Below, one piece after another: positions 33,445 through 38,780 of a stretch of 38,780 bases of DNA. The notes under the pieces were generated by a model, which was not told the origin of the DNA, did not search any database, and saw only the letters and a list, made by a program, of their open reading frames with translations. The stretch comes from SAR202 cluster bacterium. GTDB lineage: Bacteria; Chloroflexota; Dehalococcoidia; Lucifugimonadales; Australimonadaceae. Made by a program: the position numbers and the translations under genes. Position 1 is the first letter of the stretch. Every line of letters starts with the position of its first letter. The stretch spans positions 1 through 38,780 of the forward strand of contig VGZX01000014.1 in NCBI GenBank assembly GCA_016872415.1. The letters run 5' to 3'.

Positions 33445-34693
33445 ATGCAATGGGTCGTCGCCGTGATCCTCGGTGTCACCTACGCCGGTGTGGCGTTCAC
33501 GCGACTGCCGCGCGTGCCGGTGGACCGTCCCGCCGCCGCGTTCGCGGGCGCCGTGGCGATGGTGCTGCTTGGCGTGTTGAGTTACGCCGACGCGGTCGCG
33601 GCGATCGATTTCCACACGATTGGCCTGTTGCTGGGCATGATGCTGGTGGTGGCGGCGCTGGAGAAGATGGGCCTGGTGACGTATTTGGCGCGGCGGCTGC
33701 TGGCGGTGGGCACCACGCCGTGGTGGCTGCTGGCGGTGGTGGTCGCCGGGACGGCGGTGTTGAGCGCGTTCCTCGTGAACGATGCCGTGGTGCTGTTCTT
33801 CACCCCCCGTATTGATCCGCGCGACGCGGCTCCTGAAGGCGAACCCCGTGCCCTACCTGATCGCCGAGGCGATGGCTTCGAACGCGGGCTCCACGGCGAC
33901 GATCGTCGGCAACCCGCAGAACGCGTTGATCGGCACCGTGTCCGGCATTGACTTCGCGCGGTTCTTCCTGGTGTTGGGGCCGGTGGCGCTGACGGCGTGC
34001 GTCATCGTGATCGCGGCGGTGGGGCTCCTGTTTCGTCGGCAGATGCGGACGCCGTTAGACCGGGTGGGCCTGGCCGCCGAGCCGGCGCGGCCTGAGGGGG
34101 TGCCGCTGCGCGGGGCGGCGATCGTGGCGTTGCTGGTCGCGGGCCTGTTCGCGTCGGGCCCGCTGGGGCTGGACGTCTCGCTTGTGGCGCTGCTGGCGGG
34201 GGCGCTCGTGCTCATCGTCAGTCCCGCGCGGCCGGGTGAGCTGCTGCGGATGGTGGACTGGGTGCTGCTGTTTTTCTTCGCGGGGCTGTTCGTCGTCATC
34301 GGCGGCGCACGGCAGGCCGGCGTGCTGGACATCTTTCTGGAGCGCATCGACCTTTCGGCCGGCATGGCGGGCATCGTCTCGATCCATTTGGTGAGCGTGG
34401 TGGCGAGCCAACTGGTGAGCAACGTGCCGCTGACGCTGCTAGCGGTGCCGCTGCTGGAGCGGGCGGGCAGCGACCTGCTGTGGTTGAGCCTGGCGGCCGG
34501 GGCGACGCTCGCGGGCAACCTCACCGTCATCGGAGCGGTCGCCAACATCATCGTCGTCGAGGGCGCCTCAAAGGAAGGCGTCGCGGTGCCGTGGGGCCAG
34601 TTCTTCCGCGTCAGCGTCGTGGTGACGGCGCTCACGGTCGCCGCATCCATGGCGTTGCTCGCCGCGCAATGGCAACTTGGCTGGGTGCGATAG
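33445..34693 (+). CDS. SLC13/YbiR-like anion permease, frameshifted in a C6 run
   Basis: Corrected length 415 aa with about 10-11 membrane helices. It belongs to the ion transporter (ArsB/NhaD) superfamily, closest to YbiR/SLC13-type anion carriers. Both half-repeat motifs are present: SAFLVNDAVVLFF with EAMASNAGSTATIVGNPQN, and SNVPLTLLAVPLL with AGATLAGNLTVIGAVANII. The frame breaks in six C (33803-33808); deleting one base fuses FFTP to VLIRATRLLKANPVPYLIAEA seamlessly. It is 27 bases after the MFS gene. The substrate (carboxylate, sulfate or similar) is not resolved. Confidence 0.82.
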
Positions 34694-34762
34694 CCCCGGT
34701 CAAGGTCGCCGCCGCGACCGACGCGGGGGGCCGTCGTGGTGGTGGCGAGGCGGGGCGTTTGC

Positions 34763-34768
34763 TATGAT
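34763..34768 (+). promoter_or_regulatory. -10 box of tRNA-Ser
   Basis: TATGAT ends 14 bases before the tRNA 5' end. No strong -35 is seen at 17 bases. It may also provide transcripts that read on into miaB. Confidence 0.4.
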
Positions 34769-34782
34769 TGATTGGTTGGCAC

Positions 34783-34872
34783 GGAGGGGTCGCATAGTGG
34801 TCTAGTGCACCCGCCTGCTAAGTGGGAGGCCCCAAAAGGGTCACGCGGGTTCGAATCCCGCCCCCTCCGCCA
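34783..34872 (+). tRNA. tRNA-Ser (anticodon GCT)
   Basis: 90-base type II tRNA. The acceptor is GGAGGGG / CCCCTCC with discriminator G and encoded CCA (34870-34872). The anticodon arm CCCGC-CTGCTAA-GTGGG gives GCT. The long variable arm is AGGCCCCAAAAGGGTC, and the T arm contains GGTTCGAATCC. Confidence 0.95.
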
Positions 34873-34894
34873 GCGATCGATTTGGATGGCCAGA

Positions 34895-34924
34895 ACGCCC
34901 CGACGCCACCGTGAGCCGGGGCGT
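34895..34924 (+). terminator. Hairpin between tRNA-Ser and miaB
   Basis: An 8-bp stem ACGCCCCG / CGGGGCGT (34895-34902 with 34917-34924) on a 14-base loop. It is not followed by a T tract, so it may be a processing or attenuation hairpin rather than a full terminator. Confidence 0.4.
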
Positions 34925-34945
34925 CGCTGTTCGAAGGGGCTCGCG

Positions 34946-36250
34946 ATGCGGCACTACCATATCTGGACCGTCGGCTGCCAGATGAACAAGGCGGACTCCG
35001 AGCGCATGGGTGCGGCCTTGGAGCAGCTTGGCCTGAGCGCCGTCGACGAGCCGGCCGACGCCGACGTGGTCGTGTTGAACTCGTGCGTGGTGCGCCAGAA
35101 CGCCGAGGACCGCGTCGTGGGCATGCTCACGTCGCTGAAGCCGTGGAAGCAGTCGCACCCGGACAGGACCATCGCCCTCATGGGCTGCATGGTCGGCCCG
35201 CAGCAGGACGGCCTTCGCAAGCAGTTCCCCTACGTCGATACCTTCATGCGCCCGCAGCAGTTCGACTCGCTCATACGGATCGTGGCGGAAAAGCAGGGCG
35301 TCGATCCGGAGGGCTGCGTTGGGCCGCTGGTGCCGGGCCACCCGCGAGTGACGATCTTCGTGCCGATCAGCCACGGCTGCGACAAGTTCTGCACGTTCTG
35401 CATCATTCCCTACCGCCGCGGGCGCGACGTGTCGCGGCCGTTCGACGATCTGGTCGACGAGTGCAAGATGCTGGCGGCGCGCGGCGTGAAGGAGGTGACG
35501 CTGCTGGGGCAGAACGTCGACTCCTACGGCCACGACCTGCCGGGCAAGCCCGACCTGGCCGACCTGCTGACGGCCATTCACGAGCGGGTGCCGGAGCTGT
35601 CGAGGATACGTTTTCTCACCTCGCACCCCAACGACATGAGCCAGCGCATCATCGAGGCGGTGGCGCGGCTGCCACGCGTGATGGAGTTCATCAACCTGCC
35701 CTTCCAGGCGGGCGACGACATGGTGCTGGCGAACATGCGCCGCGGCTACACGAACGCGCAGTACCGCGAGCTCGTGGGGCGCATCCGCGCGACCATTCCC
35801 AACGTCGCCATGGTGACTGACCTGATCGTCGGCTTTCCGGGCGAAACCGAGGAGCAGTTCGAGCGGACGCTGGAGCTCGTGCGCGACCTCCGCTTCGACA
35901 AGGTGCACGGCGCCGCCTACTCGGTGCGGCCCGGCACCATCGCCGCGCGGCAGCTGCCCGACGACGTGCCGCAGGCCGAGAAGGAGCGCCGATTGCGCGC
36001 CGTCGAGGCACTGCAGGAGCGCATCTTGAGCGAGATCAACGCCGGCTATTTCGGCACGACGCAAGAGGTGCTGGTGGACGGCCACCACCGTGGGCGCTGG
36101 CAGGGGCGCACGCGCACCGACAAGCTGGTGTTCATCGAGTCCGACGAGGACCTCGCCGGCCGCCTCGTGAGCGTCCGCATCACGAAGACCTCGCCGTGGT
36201 CGCTGCAAGGGCGGCTCGCGCGCTCGGCCGAGCCTGTTTCCACGGGGTAG
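34946..36250 (+). CDS. miaB: tRNA-2-methylthio-N6-dimethylallyladenosine synthase MiaB
   Basis: 434-aa radical-SAM methylthiotransferase that modifies A37 of tRNAs reading U-starting codons. The N-terminal UPF0004 domain carries three cluster cysteines (TVGCQMN, LNSCVV, LMGCMV). The radical-SAM CxxxCxxC is CDKFCTFC, followed by IIPYRRGRDVSR, LLGQNVDSYG, DLIVGFPGETEEQF and a C-terminal TRAM domain. The ATG at 34946 has AAGGGG. It lies directly downstream of a tRNA gene. Confidence 0.95.
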   Translation: MRHYHIWTVGCQMNKADSERMGAALEQLGLSAVDEPADADVVVLNSCVVRQNAEDRVVGMLTSLKPWKQSHPDRTIALMGCMVGPQQDGLRKQFPYVDTFMRPQQFDSLIRIVAEKQGVDPEGCVGPLVPGHPRVTIFVPISHGCDKFCTFCIIPYRRGRDVSRPFDDLVDECKMLAARGVKEVTLLGQNVDSYGHDLPGKPDLADLLTAIHERVPELSRIRFLTSHPNDMSQRIIEAVARLPRVMEFINLPFQAGDDMVLANMRRGYTNAQYRELVGRIRATIPNVAMVTDLIVGFPGETEEQFERTLELVRDLRFDKVHGAAYSVRPGTIAARQLPDDVPQAEKERRLRAVEALQERILSEINAGYFGTTQEVLVDGHHRGRWQGRTRTDKLVFIESDEDLAGRLVSVRITKTSPWSLQGRLARSAEPVSTG

Positions 36251-36294
36251 CCCGTTCGGGGACGGCCCCGGCTTCCATCGCTTGCCTCGTCTGT

Positions 36295-36300
36295 TACAAT
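36295..36300 (+). promoter_or_regulatory. -10 box of the nadA promoter
   Basis: TACAAT, with no strong -35 (CTTCCA at 17 bases). Predicted start is near 36307, giving a leader of about 68 bases to the nadA ATG. The CRP/FNR-like palindrome begins 15 bases downstream of this box. Confidence 0.5.
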
Positions 36301-36314
36301 GGTCTGAATCATCA

Positions 36315-36330
36315 TGTGACGCGCATCACA
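36315..36330 (+). promoter_or_regulatory. CRP/FNR-type operator upstream of nadA
   Basis: TGTGA-CGCGCA-TCACA: both CRP half-sites are perfect with the canonical 6-base spacing, and the inner GCGC is symmetrical too. It lies just downstream of the predicted transcription start, a position that would repress nadA when occupied. Confidence 0.6.
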
Positions 36331-36374
36331 ATCGACCGCGATCGGCATGATGGAGCCTGGGGAGGCGATGAGCA

Positions 36375-37613
36375 ATGGCGACGAAGACGCTTCGCACACC
36401 GATCCTGCCCGTGACCGAGCTGGAGCAGGCGGAGTTCTGCCGCCCAACCGAGGACCTGGAAGCCCGCCCGCTCGCCGAGGAGATGGGCGCCCACATACGC
36501 TGGCAGCAAATTCCGACCGAGTACCTCCACCTCAACGCCAGGCAGCTCGACGAGCGCATTGGCGCGGCACGGAAGCAGTTGGGCAAGCGCGCGATCATTC
36601 TCGGCCATCACTACCAGCGCGAGGAAGTGATCAAGTACGCCGACGTGACGGGCGATTCGTTCAAGCTGTCGCAGCAGGCGGCGGCGCAGCGCGAGGCAGA
36701 GTTCATCGTTTTCTGCGGCGTGCACTTCATGGCCGAGACGGCCGACACGCTGGCCGGGCCGCGCCAGCAGGTGAGCCTGCCGAACCTGACCGCCGGCTGC
36801 TCGATGGCCGACATGGCGCCGACGGATGACGTGCTCGACTGCTGGGACGACCTCGCGCGCCTGCTCGGGGAAGACCAGGTACTGCCAATCACCTACATGA
36901 ACTCGACGGCCGCCATCAAGGCGCTTTGCGGGCGCAACGGTGGCATCGTCTGCACATCGTCCAACGCGTCGCAGATCATGGAGTGGGCGTTCGAGCAGCG
37001 CCCGAAGGTGCTGTTCCTGCCGGACGAGCACCTGGGCCGGAATACCGCCGCGAGGCTGGGCATTCCAATGGAACAGGCGGTGCTCTGGAACCCGTTCAAC
37101 CGCCTGGGTGAGCTCACCGAGGAGCAGATCCGCGACGCGAAGGTCATCCTGTGGCGCGGGCATTGCTCGGTTCACACGCGGTTCAAGGTGGCGCAGGTGG
37201 AGGCGGCGCGCGAGCGCTTCCCCAACGTGACAGTGATGGTGCACCCCGAGTGCCCGAAGGAGACGGTGGACGCAGCCGACCTGAACGGCTCGACGGAGCA
37301 GATCATCAAGGCGGTGAACGAATCGGCGCCGGGCAGCATGTGGGCGATCGGCACCGAGATCAACCTCGTGCACCGGCTGGCGATGCGGAACCCGAACAAG
37401 ACCATCTTCTGCCTGGACCCGGTCGTGTGCCCGTGCTCGACGATGTACCGCACGCATCCGGCCTACGTGGCGTGGGTGCTGGAGGAGCTGGTGGCGGGCA
37501 ATGTCGTCAACCGCATCGAGGTCGAGCCCGCCACGAAGGCCGAGGCGAAGCTGGCGCTGCAACGGATGCTGGACGTGACGGCCGCGCGGACGAAGGGGTG
37601 GGACAAGGCGTAG
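36375..37613 (+). CDS. nadA: Quinolinate synthase A
   Basis: 412-aa iron-sulfur enzyme condensing iminoaspartate and dihydroxyacetone phosphate into quinolinate, the second step of de novo NAD synthesis. It has ILGHHYQREEV, CGVHFMAETA, Cys142 (AGCSMAD), MNSTAAIKALCG, CTSSNA, ILWRGHCSVH, Cys293 (HPECPKE) and Cys352/Cys354 (VCPCSTM), the last group including cluster ligands. The first 50 residues extend beyond the shorter family form. The ATG at 36375 is preceded by GGGGAGG. nadC follows; no nadB is present, so iminoaspartate must come from elsewhere. Confidence 0.95.
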   Translation: MATKTLRTPILPVTELEQAEFCRPTEDLEARPLAEEMGAHIRWQQIPTEYLHLNARQLDERIGAARKQLGKRAIILGHHYQREEVIKYADVTGDSFKLSQQAAAQREAEFIVFCGVHFMAETADTLAGPRQQVSLPNLTAGCSMADMAPTDDVLDCWDDLARLLGEDQVLPITYMNSTAAIKALCGRNGGIVCTSSNASQIMEWAFEQRPKVLFLPDEHLGRNTAARLGIPMEQAVLWNPFNRLGELTEEQIRDAKVILWRGHCSVHTRFKVAQVEAARERFPNVTVMVHPECPKETVDAADLNGSTEQIIKAVNESAPGSMWAIGTEINLVHRLAMRNPNKTIFCLDPVVCPCSTMYRTHPAYVAWVLEELVAGNVVNRIEVEPATKAEAKLALQRMLDVTAARTKGWDKA

Positions 37614-37686
37614 GCGGCCCGGCCGGCGACCTGCTCGCGGTCACGCTCGAACGGTCCGATCACCGCTTGGGAGTACGTCCACCGCT

Positions 37687-38541
37687 ATGTTGCACCAATG
37701 GCACGGCACCATCGAGCTGATCCGCCGGGCGCTGGCCGAGGACGAGGTGGCCGCCGACGCCACCAGCGGCCTGCTGCCCGATGACCTTTCGAGCGAGGGC
37801 TTCCTGATGGCGAAGGCCCACGGCGTGCTCGCGGGCATCGACGTGGCGCTCCAGGTGTTTCACGAGGTCGACCCGGCGCTGCGGACGTGGGTGCTCACCG
37901 CCGATGGCAGCGCGGTGGAGAAAGGCCAGAACCTCGCGCGAATGGAGGGGCGCATGAGCAGCATGCTCCGCGCGGAGCGCACCGCCCTCAACCTCTTACA
38001 ACGCATGAGCGGCATCGCGACGTACACCAATGCCTTCGTGCGGGCGATCGAGGGCACCGGCGCGATCATCATCGACACGCGCAAGACGCTGCCCGGTTTC
38101 CGCCTGCTGGACAAATACGCCGTGCGCATGGGCGGCGGCCACAATCACCGGATGAACCTGGCCGATGGCGTGCTGATCAAGGACAACCATATCGCCGCCA
38201 TGGCGAGGCGCGGCTTGACGCTGGCTGACCTCGTGAGGCGGGCGCGCTCCCAAGCGCCTCACACGGTGCGGATCGAGGTCGAGTGCGACTCGCTGGAGCA
38301 GGTGCGCGAGGCGCTGGACGCCGGCGCCGACATCGTCATGTTCGACAACATGACGCCCGAGCAGATGCGGCAGGGCGTGGCGCTGTGCAAGGGCCGTGCG
38401 CTCACCGAGGCGTCGGGCGGGGTGACGCTGGAGAGCGTGCGCGCCATCGCGCTCACCGGCGTCGACCTCATCTCCACGGGGCAGATCACGCACTCCGTCA
38501 AGGCGCTGGACATCAGCCTCGAAGTGCATCCCGCCAACTAA
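37687..38541 (+). CDS. nadC: Nicotinate-nucleotide pyrophosphorylase (carboxylating)
   Basis: 284-aa quinolinate phosphoribosyltransferase making nicotinate mononucleotide from quinolinate and PRPP. The family marks [75 protein letters not shown] and the terminal [22 protein letters not shown] are all intact. The start is the ATG at 37687, 73 bases after nadA, probably in one operon with it. Confidence 0.96.
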   Translation: MLHQWHGTIELIRRALAEDEVAADATSGLLPDDLSSEGFLMAKAHGVLAGIDVALQVFHEVDPALRTWVLTADGSAVEKGQNLARMEGRMSSMLRAERTALNLLQRMSGIATYTNAFVRAIEGTGAIIIDTRKTLPGFRLLDKYAVRMGGGHNHRMNLADGVLIKDNHIAAMARRGLTLADLVRRARSQAPHTVRIEVECDSLEQVREALDAGADIVMFDNMTPEQMRQGVALCKGRALTEASGGVTLESVRAIALTGVDLISTGQITHSVKALDISLEVHPAN

Positions 38542-38556
38542 CCGGAGGCGTGCGCG

Positions 38557-38755
38557 ATGGAGAACATCCTGCTTCTGGTCGTGCCGCTCGCCCTGATCCA
38601 GCTCGGCCTGATGATCTGGGCGCTGGTGGACCTGATCAACCGGCGGGCCGTGAAGGGGGGGGGGCAACAAGCTGCCCTGGCTGCTCCTCATCGTGCTGGT
38701 GAGTGCGATCGGGCCCATCCTGTATTTTCTGTTCGGCCGAGAGGAGACCGTCTAA
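38557..38755 (+). CDS. Small PLDc_N-type membrane protein, frameshifted in a G10 run
   Basis: Two-helix protein of about 65 aa resembling the phospholipase D N-terminal (PLDc_N) small membrane family: LLLVVPLALIQLGLMIWALV, DLINRRAVK, a Gly turn, then NKLPWLLLIVLVSAIGP and ILYFLFGREETV. The frame breaks in ten consecutive G (38655-38664); removing one restores it to the TAA at 38753. GGAGG precedes the ATG at 38557. It sits 15 bases after nadC and touches the next gene, so it is in the same run. Confidence 0.75.
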
Positions 38756-38780
38756 ATGGCCTCCACGATCGTCTGCGCCG
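38756..38780 (+). CDS. Start of a further gene (partial)
   Basis: An ATG at 38756 directly follows the TAA of the PLDc_N-type gene and has GAGGAG 10-11 bases upstream. Only MASTIVCA is visible before the window ends. In similar neighbourhoods this position often holds an ABC transporter ATPase, but nothing here proves that. Confidence 0.4.

Noticed and set aside
31519..33615. 698-codon open frame on the minus strand
   Set aside because: It is antisense to the DUF488 and MFS genes, composed mainly of His, Arg, Gln and Gly, with no domain pattern.
1..38780. CRISPR arrays or complete insertion sequences
   Set aside because: No regularly spaced repeats, transposase motifs or paired terminal inverted repeats were seen.

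Overview
The window is a very GC-rich (roughly two-thirds G+C by eye), gene-dense piece of bacterial chromosome. Short leaders, GTG/TTG starts, 4-nt stop/start overlaps and TANNNT -10 boxes are common. The gene set points to a high-GC, non-actinobacterial lineage, most likely Chloroflexota (Dehalococcoidia or SAR202-like): a short bacterial myo-inositol-phosphate synthase with a PimA-like mannosyltransferase and a CDP-alcohol phosphatidyltransferase, a fused MoaD-MoaE, paralogous MFS carriers, MDMPI/TIGR03086 proteins, an ACT-GlnE hybrid, and Bacillus-type LexA boxes. This taxonomic reading is inference; no rRNA or marker search was possible.

Layout. 1-202 is the tail of an unknown plus-strand gene, followed by a bidirectional terminator. 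264-5620 is a minus-strand run: rsmG, a flippase-like membrane protein, an HpcH/HpaI aldolase, an internally deleted 3-hydroxyisobutyrate-dehydrogenase-type gene, and a damaged ABC exporter (frameshifted ATPase, amber-interrupted permease). 5703-7027 is a plus operon: Lrp ligand-binding domain protein, HIT hydrolase, YqeK-like HD phosphohydrolase. 7052-9487 (minus) holds a metzincin-like secreted peptidase and an MFS carrier. 9732-11527 (plus) is the most unusual locus: a near-consensus promoter overlaid by two LexA/SOS boxes drives a protein resembling a phage large terminase that has lost its ATPase and nuclease residues, followed by a small four-cysteine helix-turn-helix protein. 11524-13760 (minus) is an ACT-GlnE hybrid.

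13847-20200 carries a phosphodiesterase-superfamily gene, tRNA-Pro(GGG) with its own promoter and terminator (minus), prfB with the classical CTT-TGA recoding site, a secreted MA-type peptidase with a sorting-tag-like tail, a 36-residue membrane peptide, and a peptide-binding lipoprotein with an extra PsbP-like domain. 20265-25896 (minus) is the inositol-lipid cluster followed by a disulfide oxidoreductase and three tandem MDMPI/DinB-like paralogues. 26171-26550 is a junction of two truncated gene fragments. Then come threonine aldolase, a 400-base non-coding hairpin-rich stretch, rarA (minus), DUF4389 and PrsW-like membrane proteins, moaD-moaE, a DUF488 protein, a second MFS carrier, a frameshifted anion permease, tRNA-Ser(GCT), miaB, nadA (with a CRP/FNR-type operator), nadC, a small membrane protein, and the first codons of a further gene.

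Data quality. Five of the six frame breaks or stops in recognisable genes lie in G/C homopolymers (G6, G8, C4, C6, G10), which points to read or assembly indels. The amber in the ABC permease, the internal deletion in the dehydrogenase, and the fragment junction at 26340 are not homopolymer events and look like genuine gene decay.
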